Part shown: one piece after another, positions 1-12,965 of the stretch
How the letters are laid out: every line of letters begins with the position of its first letter
Position numbering within the stretch: position 1 is the stretch's first letter
Assembly (NCBI GenBank): GCA_024362935.1
Contig: JANCRA010000009.1
Coordinates: 15,941,572 to 16,005,571 of the forward strand
Length of the DNA stretch: 64,000 nucleotides
Source of the DNA: Setophaga petechia
Lineage: Eukaryota; Chordata; Aves; Passeriformes; Parulidae
Direction of reading: 5' to 3'
Translations under genes and position numbers: made by a program
The notes under the pieces: model-generated
Told to the model about the DNA's origin: nothing
The model's database searches: none
The model's input: only the letters and a program-made list of their open reading frames with translations

Positions 1-3000
1 GCAACACTCCAGCATTATAAACACACTTAGGTTTTAAGGAAAATACTTGAAAAATCTGATGTGAAATATCAGGATATTCTAAAGAAATACCATTTACAAT
101 TATCTCCTCTTTTATTAACCAAATTTAGGGTCTGATGATTTGCTCTGAGCTCATACTTTTTGCCATCAGGTGAAAGTTTATGCTAGCTATCAGGCTTAAA
201 TCGAGTTTTTTTATTTTTATGGAGTAAAATAAAAAGAACTAAGTAAGTAGCATATTTTAGAATAAGTACAAAAAGTTACACTGACAAATCTGCAATTTAA
301 GAAGGCAGAGGAAGAACTAGCAATTAATTCTTGCTCTGAAGCAGACTGGAGAAAATTAACAAACTCCTAGGTAGCAATCTCTGTCCTGCCCTTGGCAGGA
401 AGAAATTTTTAGTAGAAACAGAATAAAAAAATTTTGTGGAAAAAATTATGCAATTTACTCAGCACACTCTTTCTAATGGATTCAGGTTTCCCAGCAATGA
501 TTATTGTGAAAATGCTATATAGACAAAAAATGTCTTTGACAAAAAGAATAGTATGTCACATGGCAAAACTCAGCACTTTCAACTTATCTAGAAATTCCCA
601 TTTTTTCAGTAAATCCAGTAATATCCCTCAGGATTACTTTGTATAAGTATGTCCTCCAGTATGCTGTATTTTCTTATATCAGATTTTAATTTAAGCATTG
701 ACACAAAGCTCACATTCTCACATATTTGCCTAACAGCCTCATTATCCATTCTCATTGACCACTTGGGAAATGCAAACCCAGGGAAATTTAGATTTGGCTT
801 ATGTGCATAAATGACTATCGGTGAGGACTAACATAAACTTTGTAACATGCATGCAAACAATAAAACTGGATTTTATATAATGATCCTCACTTCTATTACC
901 TTTGTGACTGCAAACAATTATGTTCTTAGTACTATGAGCATCTTAAGATTGTAAAAGTACTGAGTTATGCAGTACAGAGAGATAGGAGAATTCTATTATG
1001 TCCCTTTTATAACGGGAAAATCGAAGTTACATAGAATAAAATAGAGGGATTTAGAATAAACAACCACCCCAATGCACTGAGATCCAATGCTAAGTTCCAT
1101 GAAAAGGCAAAGCATAATATTTACACATAATATTCTCTCAACAACCACTCTGCTTCTTACATTACCAATTGCTTTTTACTGAGTATTGCGGCTTCCTCAG
1201 TGATGAACAAATGTGAAGCTTTCTGTTTCAAGCATTTGATTCTGTTCCTATTCAAATAACTGAATATTTGAATATATTTCTACAGATTTGAGGAAAGGGA
1301 CCCAATATCTATTAGTTAGATGTGGACTTTGATGCAGTTGTACAACAAGATATTGCTTAGGGTGGGGGGTAAAAAAAGTGCTCCATAAAGACAGGAAATG
1401 TATGGCACATCTGAATTCTGGTTATCCTGATGCTGGTGACTGTCACTGCTTGAGTTTTCTGGCCCTGAGCTGTAACACACTGTTGTACATACAGATATAG
1501 CTGAGACTCACATTTTGTAATTACTAAAAGCCCTCAGTGAGGCAGGGACGCAGCTGTACAGCAGGGAAGGATGAAATGGCATCTTGCAGACAGCAATCAG
1601 TTTTTACTGCTGCAAGGAGTTGACTAGCGTGGAAACTGCTGGCAGCTGCCAAACTCTTGTGTACCAAAGATGCAACTTAGCATTAGTGTTCACACAGGTG
1701 TGACCACTATTCATTTCAGAACTGCTTGACTTATTCTAACTGCAGCAACAGGATGCCTTCAACTATGGTAGAAACATTTTTTCACAATTTGAAAATGCTC
1801 CCAAGCAGGTAAGTGCCTGGAGAAAAAGAGACAAAGCCTTCTACCACAAACATTCAATCTCTGAATCCTCATAAAAGCTCATCAAGACTACTTGATTGAG
1901 AAGTCCTGGTATAAGACATTTGACATCTAGCTTTTCAGTGAATTATCTATATAGATACTCCAAAACCAGCTGAAATGAGCAGGCACCACTGCAGAATTCT
2001 AGGTAAGATGCACTGTGTTGTGGTACATCTGGATAGGAGGACCATCTTGGATGTCTTATTCTCTTAAGACTCCAGACTATTAGGAGTGGAAAACAAGCAC
2101 ATGCAGCTCTAGGGCTCTTGCACTCACAGTGAGCTGCTCTCAGGTAGCTGAGTCTCATGCTGCCTATGGCATATGGAAGCAAAAGAGCATCAGGTGATTT
2201 ATCTGGGATTTATCTCCCAGGATTATGACAATGTAGGTCTGCTGCTGTAGGCATGTGGCCATTAGAAATAAGCATGAGGCATGGTGAACATTCATTCAGT
2301 TTAAAAATGAGTATTTCTAGTCACCTAAATTTGATGAATAACATAGTTTTTATTTTCCTACCAACACTGAAACTGATACACACTGGCTCACTGTATTTGG
2401 TCAACCACTCTCCATATCGTATGTTGTAGCATATCACATCATCATTGTTGCTGTACCTTCTCAGCATTAGACACAAATGCAGTCCTCAGGTTCCTCTGAG
2501 TAAGTGAAATTGAACTTCTGCTCTGTGTATCAGCTAATAGCTGCAAGGGAAGATGTGTATTTTCTCCTTTTGGGGAGAGATCAAATACTGGAAAGAGGCT
2601 GACCCATACGCTAGCATAGTTAAACCAAAAAAATTCCCAAAGTTGATTCCAACATAACTTTGAACACATATTCAATTCAAATCAAGTAGCTTCCATCTCA
2701 GGAGTCAAAAACATGTTTGATTTGCAGTATCTGCTCCCTGAATATTCAACTTTTCCGTATATTAAAAGTCCACACACACTGTAGTGGCTGAATGAAACCA
2801 GTAATGATATTAACTTCAGAGTAGAAAGGATACAGCATTTCCACTCAGTTAAATCCTTTTCTTTCTTGTAGGATCCTTACATCCTCCTTCCAGGCCAGAT
2901 CAGGGAAAGACCTTGCCAAGTTCAGACCAAGATACCACTTGTTGTGCCCCAAAGCTAGTTAAATTAATGGCTTTATAGATCCAGCTTGCACTGCAGCACT

Positions 3001-4882
3001 TCTTGCAGCAATTACTATTTAGAGAACTTGCTTTGCAAACAGGAGTGTACTGTTTCATTGAGATAATAGGACTGTGGGTAGAGATTGTTAAAGAGCAATC
3101 AGCAAAACAGGATTGGTAATGAATCTGATGAAACTCTCTGTTTGACTTACAATATCAATTTTGGAGCCAAGTACGTGCTTGGTATAATAACATTACTGAT
3201 GCCTCATCTCATTTTCAGTTGCAAGGACTTTATTTGCTGGGCTCAGACAGAGGTTATCTGACTCATCTGCTTAGATGACAGTGGAGTAATTTCAATCAAA
3301 GACATTGGTTAAATCAGAGCCCTTGGCAACAGCAAGCACTCCTGGTATAGAAGTTAGTCTCACCTGGCTTAGGGCTGGATACAAACCAAAACAACATTTG
3401 TGGACAAGAGTGAAAAGTGGGTAGATAATATTTTGAGATTTAGAAAAGTAGATGACCACTTTGAATTCAACAGATTTGTAAGAAAACAGCTATGAATTAT
3501 GCAAATTATCAAACCACTGATGTTTGCTTATTTTTATAACATTTCTTTCATAAAATAGGATTCATACTTAAGATGCATATTTTCAAGATATTTTCAGGTC
3601 TTCTTTTATCTTTGTCCTGATATACAGAATAACAGACTTCCTTACTTAATGTATTAATTAAAACGTGTTACTCAAGAGGAAAGAACATATTCTCAAAACA
3701 GATTCAGTTTTAGCTTCATTTCCTTGTTCAGCAAGGACCATATTCTGTCTTTGGTTCTATATTGCACAGATATTAAAAAATGCCATTACATCTGGCATTA
3801 CATCTGCTTTGTTAGAAAAACTGACTATGAAGAAATAGACTTCTACTCCCACTGCTACATGTCTTTATTCAGGAATTAGGTTTTTATAAGCTGGGTAATT
3901 AATTTTATTATATTAACATTTGTAATTATGCAACTTAGCTTAAGAAATGGAATTAAATATTTTCCTTTGGTTTGCAAAGGCGCTCAAAAGGGTTTTCTTA
4001 AATTCAGTCTTAAACTTGCATGTACACTCTAATCTCACTGTAGTCAGATTTTTTAAACTCTTTATTAATATTATAAATTATTCCAAATGTGTACTTAAGT
4101 GTTCCTCAACACCCTTTTACATACACATGATTTGATTCATAATATAATTCAGAATAATCAAATGCTTTAAGAAAATACATTTAAATGAAAATATGCATCA
4201 CTACTGAAAAGTCTTTCTTTGGCAACAGCTTTCTGCAGTAAGTATCTCAGTATCTTTCTACTCAATTATTACTCTCTGCATAAAATATTTAGAAAGGTTG
4301 CAAAATACAGCTGTTTAGGATTATTCAGAATAGAAACTATGGCATATTCATATTCTGACATGAAAATTTGGATGAAAATTTATGAAATATTCAATAATTT
4401 TATTTAAGTATTAAGGTAATGCAACATTCTCAAAATGACAACTAATTCCATGGAGGACCCACTGTTAATCACAAAATGCATGGAAAGGCTGTACAAGTAC
4501 ACTAATGTATGTCTATGGTAAAGGAGATCTCTTGCTCTAAGTGTTCTTTACTGTACCTTTTCATTGCTGTCTACTCTGGTTTTAGGTGCTCCAAATGGTT
4601 GAGCATCTCCAATTTAATAAGGTATGCTATTACATGGTCTATTAAGTCTCACTGTCAGAAAGTGTTAACTGATTTTCAGTTAAAATTTTGCTTTCTTAAT
4701 TCATTACATTCCTAGTTTCATATTTCTGTATTTCCTTAAGTAATTCCCTCCATCTTCAGTGCCTGAGTTTATCAAGTGCTTGAGTAGTTTTTTACACAAG
4801 TATTTTATTAAAAAATCACTTTTTTATTTCAAAGTACATATTCTATTTATAGATACAGAGCAGTACCATTATCCACCAACTA

Positions 4883-4900
4883 AGATATATATATATATAG
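4883..4900. repeat. short AT-dinucleotide run
   Basis: About nine uninterrupted AT dinucleotides within AT-rich intron sequence; a simple microsatellite with no visible function. Confidence 0.85.
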
Positions 4901-6039
4901 TAAGATTATATATAGTTTGCTTTTCAACATGTCTTATTAAATGAACTATCAACAATTTACTATTGCCTTACAGAAAACTTATAAAAATAAGGAAAAAAAT
5001 TTTTTTGAATGCTTTGCCTATATTAATTTTTAATGGAAACCCCAGAAGTTTAGAAGGGTGCTATGTCTGTGATAAAAGTTTCTGGGAATGGCTACATGGA
5101 TAGAGTACTCCCTAATTAAAAGTAGCCAAAAGAAGAAAACACCTGTCAATATCTAGAAAACCCTGTATGTTTTTGTTCAACTGTGGCAATCTCCCTATTT
5201 ATTCCAGTGCCAGAAACTTAAGTGCACAACGGAGAAAGTAAAAGCCTGCAATCTATCTCAAATGTGCAGAAACCCTCACAGTTCTCATTTCCTTTGTCTC
5301 TATGTCCAGCGCAGGTACAAGAGCAGCCCAAGCATTTATCCTGTTCTTAGGAAGAACCATGCTTAGGATATGCGTTGTTGGACAGGACACTGGACACTGA
5401 TTGATTTGGCCCTCCACAGGCCAAGTCACTCCCTGTCATGATAAGGTGACTTAGGGATTATTCTAAAGTTTAGTATTAGGACTTGAGTTTCTTCTTGTTA
5501 GACTCAAACCCAAGTAAGGTTTGATATGGATGGCAGGAGAACTTGAGATTGAGCGCAGATTTGAACTGTGTTTGATTAGCAGCGCATCTAAAGCTATAAA
5601 GACCTTTCTACTTCTCTTATACTGTGCTTAAAATTTTTATCAGAGGAAAAAAAAAACTCCATACTGAAGAAAGGCAACTAGTTATCCTGGTAAACACTGC
5701 AGTTGCATTACTATCTGTCCTTATTAAAAGGAAATACAATGCAATTTCCTTTCTTATTCCAGACGACCACAATAGCTGGGGTATCCACTAAAATCCATGG
5801 AAAACATGGGTGTCTCCATCAGAGGCCAAAAAAATTCAGAAATAATCTTCGGCATACAACTGTTCGTGGTGTTATGATAATGTGGCAAAACCTAAATAAT
5901 ACAATAACTGAATTAACGAGGGGTTTCTGAAAAAGATTTGCTAGAGCATCAGGAATGGTAATCACCTGATCAGGTGCATTTTTCACACCTGAGTTCACAC
6001 CTAGCATGACAATCCTGGCCTGGAGCTAGTGTGACCTCC

Positions 6040-7115
6040 AGCCTGAGCCTTGGAAGTTTCGAATGGTACCTCCACACTGATATAACCTGCTAATTCAGTG
6101 AGCAAGCATTCTGTCACCTCCTCCAAGTTGTTAAGTTTTTGCAAGGGAGAAGAGCCAGGACAAGACAATTACAATGTTTATTGCTGCCCTCCATAGAGAC
6201 CACAACACATTAGCATTTACCTTCAGAGCCCAACTACCCAGGCAGTTTACTTTTTATACTTATCTGTTTGTCCACTCCTCATGGCTCTAATACCCTAACT
6301 AGGGTAAGGAATATTGTGGGAGAAAGTCAGAAGCCTTGCTGAAGTCAAGGTAAATGATATTTTGTGTTGTCCCATCATCTATAATTCCAGACATTTTATC
6401 ATAAAATGACAATCAGATTGGTCAGGCATCATTCACTCTTGGTAAACCCCATGGTCCCCTTTTTCAAAAGACAAGTGCAACACTTGCATTCCTCCAGCCA
6501 CCAAGGATCTCCCCAGTCTCCAATATCTTTCAAACACTGCAGAGGGTGACTCTGCAAGAGAATCAGCTCTCTCTGCACCAATGGATGCACATCATCTTGT
6601 TGCCATTTGCCCTTTGTAATTCTTAACTGAAGCAGAGCTTTGGCATTTCTGACACAGAAAGCCTGACACATTTCCTAACCCAGACATTGTTTAGGAATTT
6701 CTTCTTTGTAGCCTTTATCTACTTCCAACTCTTCTATACTACTTTTTCACTGAAGCTCCATCACAAGTAACCTGCCCAGCTAAGCCAGGAAATTTATCTA
6801 ACTATCAGTACTGATCCATCCTACATTTGGAGGACACAGTCCTTAAACTTGATCAAGCTTTTCTGGGTAACTTTACTTTTCAGATCTGGCTCCCATGGGA
6901 TCCTGTGAGTAGCAGATCCAGCTGGATGCCACCTTTAATTGTCCTCTTCAGAAGTTGTTGCTGATACCCTCTAGAAATCTTCACTGCTTTCATCCTGCCA
7001 CACTTGTCTTACAGCAGATATCAGGGACATGGAAGGTCCTCTCTTTGAGATCTAATGGATCCTTCAGAATTGTCCACAGGACTTCTGAAATCCTTGCAGC
7101 ATTAAACCCCTCAAG
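6040..7115 (-). mobile_element. CR1 LINE fragment, old, reverse orientation
   Basis: About 1 kb of degraded sequence reads as the antisense of the reverse-transcriptase half of the avian CR1 non-LTR retrotransposon. Segments match what I know of CR1: the stretch ending near 6360 (AAGTCAAGGTAAATGAT), the run near 6450-6530 corresponding to the conserved tryptophan and lysine/glycine-rich polymerase region (minus-strand WGDPWWLEE then LLKKGTMG), and the segment at 6890-7030. Many stops and indels break the frame, and the CR1 tail is not at its expected left end, so the copy is internal and inactive. Ends are approximate. Confidence 0.8.
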
Positions 7116-7580
7116 ATCCTTAGTTTTCTAAACTCTTAAAACTCGCAGTCCCTTTTACTGCTCAGAAAGCCTCATTATGTTAAAAACAGAATCTGAAGCT
7201 TCCATTACATGAGAAATGTGATATGTTGTCCAGGGGAAGAAACCCAATCCTTTTTCATACTGATTTTCATGCAAAAATAATGGTATTTTAAAAATTACTC
7301 TATTTCACCATATTCACCAAACTCAAGGCATAATTATTTGAATGTCTTCTCTGAAACAGCTGAATATAATGAATTCACTGGTTTCTTTGCTTATTCCCAC
7401 AAAAAAACTTGAGACCTTGTCCCTCTGAACTGCAAGAGAGAAAAGGAAAAGAATGAGGCACAGCTGATACCTTTGAATTAATGTGCACAATTTGGAGATG
7501 CCCATATGTTTTTTAATTGGGCAGCATGAGAAAAGGGATATATTCTCTGTTCAGGTTGTTCCCTTTTAGTCTAGCTTTTA

Positions 7581-7619
7581 TGAAATGAAATGAAGTGAAA
7601 TGAAATGAAACAATGAAAT
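7581..7619. repeat. (TGAAA)n microsatellite
   Basis: Roughly eight imperfect TGAAA pentamers, with one G substitution (TGAAG) and one insertion near the right end. Confidence 0.9.
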
Positions 7620-10527
7620 TCTGTTCCATTTAGTCATCTACATTTGATGCCAAAGGCCTCTCAAACAATAGAGCTTAGAAAAGTTTCTGCCTTTCATCAT
7701 TCCAAATTTGTAAAAGGAGATCAAACTCTATTCATCTTGCAGCATATCTGTGTCTGGTTCATGTTCTCCTTTATCAGCTTAGCTTCTTTGCTGGTATTTA
7801 TCACACTGTCTGGTTTTATGGGGGTTAAGGCAGGACATGTGTGCATGGATTAATTAAATGCTTCAAGCTCTGTTCATAATTTCATTATTATTTTAATCTG
7901 GATCTCTGAATAGACAGAGCATGTGATTTTTGTATACTGCAAGTTATTACTTAATGAAAGAGTCAAGGATGCTTTATAGAAAAAGAGAATACTTTTTATA
8001 CCACTAAAGAAACTTTGATGTCTAAATAACCAGTTTGTGAGCTCTGAGTGGGCTTGTGAAAGGGCGGTGCTATAGAATCACGTCAATCAATCACTAAAGC
8101 ACCAACACCTCTATTGTTGAAAATCTGTTTTCCTTATAAAATTATATACTGCAGTCATATTATGCTTGAATTTTTCCTTCAGCATATGCTCTCTTCAGGA
8201 CTCTACTATAAAAATATATTTTAAAATCTTGGCAACATTTTTTCTAAGTACGTTTATCAGCCTTAGTGACAATACAACTTGTTTCTTGTATAAACACAAT
8301 ATCTATTATGAATATTAAACACAGTCCTAAAATCTCTAAATGTAGTCTAGGTATACTACACAGTATACCTAGAATATATTTAATAAATGTGTTATCACAG
8401 TTGGCAGATTAATATTTGCTAAATAACTGATGATTGCATATAGGATAATATTTCACAATTACTTTTAAACTCCTCCCAGTCATGGGAATTCTTAATTGGA
8501 TAAGTGTGATATACATCAATCAACTCATTTCCTAAACAGCAAATACTTGTCAAGCTTGGAAGTCACGAATCATAAAAATCTAATTCTGACACTATACTGA
8601 TACTTCTCTTTTCAAACAGCAACAAAATACTTGGAGAAAGAAATGCTTAATTCCATCATGAAAAGGGTTTTATGATAGTATTGGTAATTTCTTATAACTA
8701 TTACAGTAATTCTTCATAATTGGGGCTTCCTTCGACACAGGAAAGAACAGTGATGTTTCAATTACATACTTGCAGACTTTGAACGTGCACTAAACATCCT
8801 TCTTAGACTCAGCGCTAGCAGTGCTTCTCTGTGATTCTCTGGGTGAGATTTCTGGTATCCTCAGAGTTACTTCTTGTCTTGAGAGATGTAGTCTCTTAAA
8901 ACAACACCCAATAAAAGTTCTCTCCTCTTAACAACATCACATTCACTTTTGCTAAGGATTGTGACATGTCTGAGCACTTTGCACGAATGTATTTACAGTT
9001 GATATTTATCTGAATTTCAGTATTTTCCTAAAATTATCCCAAATTAATGAAGGCATTACAGTTAAGTCACTGTCCAATTGGGCATGTCAGGCATACCGAT
9101 TCTTTAACACAGAATTAGGAAATACCTTGTAATTGTGGCATTCACAGCCCTTTCACTCTGTGGAAGGATGTAAACCTGCACTGCTAGAGCTGTTACTCCA
9201 CTGCTCTTGTTGCAAAAGCATAGGGACACTGTCTCTCAGGCAGATCAAGGTATTTGGTATCTTCCACACAGGAACTACAAGGAGATGGGCATTCATATAA
9301 GTAGACTTTGTAATTTTTTTAAATCCTCACTGGTATCAGAGAAGAAATACCCAGGCTCATATGCAGAAATCAAATCAACAAAAAATATTTTTTAAAACTG
9401 TAAAAATAGAACCCTGAGCCACACAGAAAACAATTATAAGGTTTTAATGTTCTCTGTGATTTATGAAAGGCAGGCACTAAAAGCATATCTTCCATGTGAG
9501 CTGCATAAGAGAAAAATTATATGTGATCTAAGATGTTTTGCACTCTAATCTGTATTAGTGTATTAGTGTTAGGCAGTAACAGCGCTGTAAAAAATTCATG
9601 TAGGGGAAGACCCTTCACAGGAATTCAAGCACTGAAAACTGTGTTAGTAAGTAGGACTGAAAATTAACATACTTTCTTTTTAGTGAGCATAGAAATATTT
9701 ATATTAGGATAAAGTGGTCTTCCCTTAGTGAGAGAGGTGCAATAACAATAGATAACAGAAACTTTCTTCAGTAGCCACGGCAGAGCTGTAGAAATTTATT
9801 ATTATGGTTTTTCTTATAACAAGTCTATTCAAATCATCTATGTATCACAACAGCATGTTAGGAGCAAATTAGCTTAGCTTCAATATTCACTGATGCATTT
9901 TATTACATCCTGACTAAAGTCATATCTTGCAGACTTCTGAAACTTACCCTTTAATCTACTACATGCAAAATTCCATTATAAATATTAAAATATATATGAC
10001 AGTGGAAAGTTATTAAATTTATTTCTGAATTATATAGCTGCTTGGCCTCAAGCATGAAGTAGTGATAATTGCCTCCAAGCTATAATTAATTGGGCAAATA
10101 AATTGTTAAGTTTTAGACGCTGATAAATAGGAGAAATAAGCTAAAATACAGAGCAGCTGTCAGCAATATTTTAACTAAAGAATTCTGTATGAGATAAAAT
10201 TACAGCAAACACATTTATAAACTATCAACTAAAGAGAGATTATGAGACAACAGCAAAATACATTCTCATAGAATGGTTAGAATTCACTGCAATCTAAAGC
10301 ATCAACAACCTCAGTATTTCAAAAATTATTACTAATACAGAAATTATATATAAGGAAGTACATTCAAAGATAGATTTTTCTAACATACTTTCAGCCAAAG
10401 TACAAATCACAGTTGAGAAGAAAGAAAAAAGAACCATCCATTACCTACAGAGAAGCTGGTTTACATACAAAGTAAGTGAAGGGGTGAGGCAGGGAAGAGA
10501 AGTCAAGAATAGAAAATCAAAGAGGAC

Positions 10528-10533
10528 ACTTAC
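10528..10533 (-). promoter_or_regulatory. SGCG: 5' splice site of SGCG exon 2
   Basis: On the minus strand the exon ends CCCCA and the intron begins GTAAGT, a full match to the U1 consensus at intron positions +1 to +6. It fixes the exon's 3' end and the phase-0 junction. The same junction in human SGCG is the site of known muscular-dystrophy splice variants (established knowledge). Confidence 0.93.
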
Positions 10534-10728
10534 TGGGGAAAACCACATCACTTTAAGAATCCAAATTGTCAAAGAAAAATTCACAACTAGGATGATAAGC
10601 AGGAGGAGAACAAACAGGTAGAGACAACGTTTTCTCCAGCCATAAATTCCAATTTTGTAGACATATTCATTCTTCGGCCTCTCTAGGCTCGTGCCTGGCG
10701 TCGTTGTCATGTATTGTTCACGTACCAT
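10534..10728 (-). CDS. SGCG: gamma-sarcoglycan, first coding exon (exon 2)
   Basis: This exon encodes the N-terminal 65 residues of gamma-sarcoglycan, a type II membrane glycoprotein of the sarcoglycan subcomplex of the dystrophin-associated complex in the striated-muscle sarcolemma. It starts MVREQY and carries the cytoplasmic block [20 protein letters not shown] (residues about 22-41), which is nearly identical to mammalian SGCG as I remember it. A hydrophobic segment at about residues 37-58 is the signal-anchor helix, and WRKRC just before it gives the positive-inside flank. The exon ends after KVMWFSP, exactly at codon 65 (195 coding bases) in phase 0, matching the human exon 2 boundary. 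The paralogue SGCD is less similar: it starts MPQEQY and has MNF instead of MWF after the helix. Translation past the donor runs into intron and stops at 10441. Residues 7-21 differ most from mammals. The remaining coding exons lie beyond position 1. Identity is very secure. Confidence 0.97.
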
Positions 10729-10755
10729 CTGCTATGTAAAGAAAAAAAAAGAAAG
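10729..10755 (-). promoter_or_regulatory. SGCG: 3' splice site of SGCG exon 2, tandem NAGNAG acceptor next to the start codon
   Basis: Read on the minus strand, a T-rich pyrimidine tract leads into TTTACATAGCAG and then directly into the ATG at 10728. Two acceptors three bases apart are possible: AG at 10732-10733 leaves CAG ahead of the ATG, and AG at 10729-10730 puts the exon's first base on the A of the ATG. Both give the same protein from the canonical start, because the extra bases are 5' UTR unless an in-frame upstream start is spliced in. Confidence 0.85.
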
Positions 10756-11245
10756 GGAACTGCTTAGTTGCTTAATTTAAGTGACAATATTTATATTAAA
10801 CTCCAAGGAAAATATAAAGATATAATTGTAATAGCTAGGAACTAGAAACTTTATGAAGTTTTACCTGGAAAGCATTTTTATTCTGCTCTTTTCAACTTAC
10901 ATCTTAGTTTTTGATACATTCAACGTGATGTTTTAATATATGAACTGCATTAACTGCTGTTTTCAGGAGGCTTAAATTTATTTCATCCTATAAAGAATGG
11001 CAAAACTTTCCTCCCATTTGCCTAATTCTCCCATCATAAAATATTTCATGGGATCATATCATAATCTACAGCTCACAAGTACGTATCATTTGGAATGCCA
11101 CTACATATTAGGCTTCAGAGTATGTATATAAAGAAATTAAATTATTCTTTATGATGTACAGGAAATAATGATTTCTCAATTAACCAGATATTCATATTTA
11201 AAGATATATAAACATTAAAAACACTGCCTACTGGGTTTAAACAAC

Positions 11246-11315
11246 TTCACTTTATACTATAGTTCTTAAACAATCATTGTTTCACTTTGTACTATAGTTC
11301 TTAATGAAGCATTGT
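11246..11315. repeat. 35-bp tandem duplication, two copies
   Basis: Unit 1 is 11246-11280 and unit 2 is 11281-11315. They align without gaps with about four mismatches in 35 positions. Both contain ACTATAGTTCTTAA. The head-to-tail join is exact, so this is a local duplication rather than a dispersed repeat. Confidence 0.92.
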
Positions 11316-12663
11316 TTGAATTTAAAGGAATCTTACAAGGTTGCATTTCCTTAAAACAAGAGAATATTCACTAACTTCCACATTTACAGCACAGAGACCA
11401 CCAACAATTCAAACCATTCATTAAAGCCTACAATGTTGGCCAAAAGAATGAAAACTCAGCAGCTGAAGCTGCTTATCAAGAACAACAGTGAGCAATATGT
11501 GTCCCATTTACATCAAGCAAAAAAAGCAAAAAATCTCTAACGCAATCATGGATGTCAGAAACAAAATAGGTATTGCAAAGTCAAGGTCTTCCCATGAGCC
11601 AGGTATGTCCACAGGCATCTTGCATCCAAAAACTGGTCCTCTTTCCTATAATATAATGCTCCCAAATGAGAGTGCCCTCAGAAAGGTTTCACACAAGGTC
11701 TACTCTCAATTCTGAATTTCCTCCTATCAATGAGATCACCATGCTCTGCTCACACAGCTTTCAAAACATGATCAAAAGACACCCCTGCCTCTGTTCAAGT
11801 TTCCAGCAGAGCCATCCTGTGTCTGTAACATGCTTGTGGCTCTCAATTCTAACCCTTATCTTCAGAAAGATGTCATCTTTTGTTCCTTTAGCTTCCCAGC
11901 AAGACAGAGAATGCCATATAAGTTTACAATTGAACAGAAGCCTACGCATTAGCCCCTTGTATATATGCAGCAGTCATTTTATTTCTGCACTTCCACCAAA
12001 AGAAATCAGTTTCTTGTTTATTTATATTCAAAAATGAGACCAAATAATTGGTGGTTCATAATGTAATTTTGCTTACAGACATTATGGATAAATATTATGG
12101 GTTTTTTTCTGCTATCAGTCTCAGCTGGTCATAAACTGTGTATATAAATATTTTCATTGCTGAAAACAGTATAGCAATTTATTACTGAGGAATTATAGGT
12201 TCTGAAATAAATTGGCTTGATCTTTGTGCAAAACATTTACAAGATTTACAAGATGTTTCTTAATATTTAACAGATGAACTATGTTTAAAAATATCAAATT
12301 ATGTATTTTAGTTCTGTGTATTACTCAAGCACACAGTACTCATTATAGAATGCTGTTGAAATAGAATTTAATACTATGTCTTTTCTATTTTGTACCAAAT
12401 TATTGTATAGTAAACCATACAGAGGTTGCCCTTTATCTGAAATCTCTGTTACCATGTGCTGCCATAAAATATTGGGACATTTATACATAAAATGGGTTCC
12501 ATAAGATGATTAGACAAACCTTCACCCTTACTTCCACACAGATTCCTTCTCAACACATAACTTACAGAACAGGATGCAGTAACTCTTATCTGGTAACAAC
12601 CAGAGACAAACTTTGAGAAATAAGCTGTGCAGTTCTTGCCCATGAGTAGTACAACTATGTCCT

Positions 12664-12965
12664 TGTTCTGGCTGGGACATGGTTAACATTTGCAGTAGGC
12701 AGGATAGGCACGGCTAGGACTCTGAGGTTATCCTGTACAGCTTCCTGCCATGTGCAGGGGGTGGTGGGGAAGAAGGAAAGGGGAGAAGGGATCCCTCCTG
12801 GTCCTGCTGGTCACGAGTGAGTGGCTGGGGTGCTGATGGTTTCTGCGTGGTGAGTACTCAGACGTGAATTTGTTTGCATCTCTTCTACGCCCCCTTCGCT
12901 AGGCAGACTGCTTTGCCTGTTCCTTGTGCTGCTGTTCCCTACGCCTGCAAGGTAAATTTTGCAGT
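12664..12965 (+). mobile_element. partial endogenous retrovirus LTR
   Basis: It begins with TGTTCTGGCTGGGACATGG, the characteristic start of an avian ERV LTR group, and continues through a G-rich stretch (12757-12790) that lines up with the G-rich stretch of the LTR at 15697-16131. A T/C-rich segment at 12870-12940 also resembles that element. The usual 3' end (a G-rich run then AACCATGACA) is missing, so the copy is 3'-truncated or diverged. No internal retroviral genes were seen. Confidence 0.65.

Larger units (their letters stand above)
1..10533 (-). other. SGCG: SGCG intron 2, 5' portion (exon 3 not in window)
   Basis: This AT-rich sequence lies downstream of exon 2 on the minus strand. 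I looked for reverse-strand coding resembling the next sarcoglycan exon (the segment following MWFSP) and saw none, so exon 3 is probably beyond position 1. It holds an old CR1 fragment (6040-7115), a TGAAA array, an AT dinucleotide run and many chance ORFs of 60-80 codons. Nothing else is recognisable. Intron status is inferred from the exon 2 donor. Confidence 0.8.

Noticed and set aside
1806..1812. Strong plus-strand donor-like CAG|GTAAGT, and a similar GAG|GTAAGT at 51555-51561
   Set aside because: Isolated donor matches occur by chance in 64 kb; there is no coding frame, acceptor or promoter nearby to support an exon.
11666..12037. 123-codon plus-strand frame in intron 1
   Set aside because: No domain; antisense to SGCG; another frame on the opposite strand is open over the same bases.
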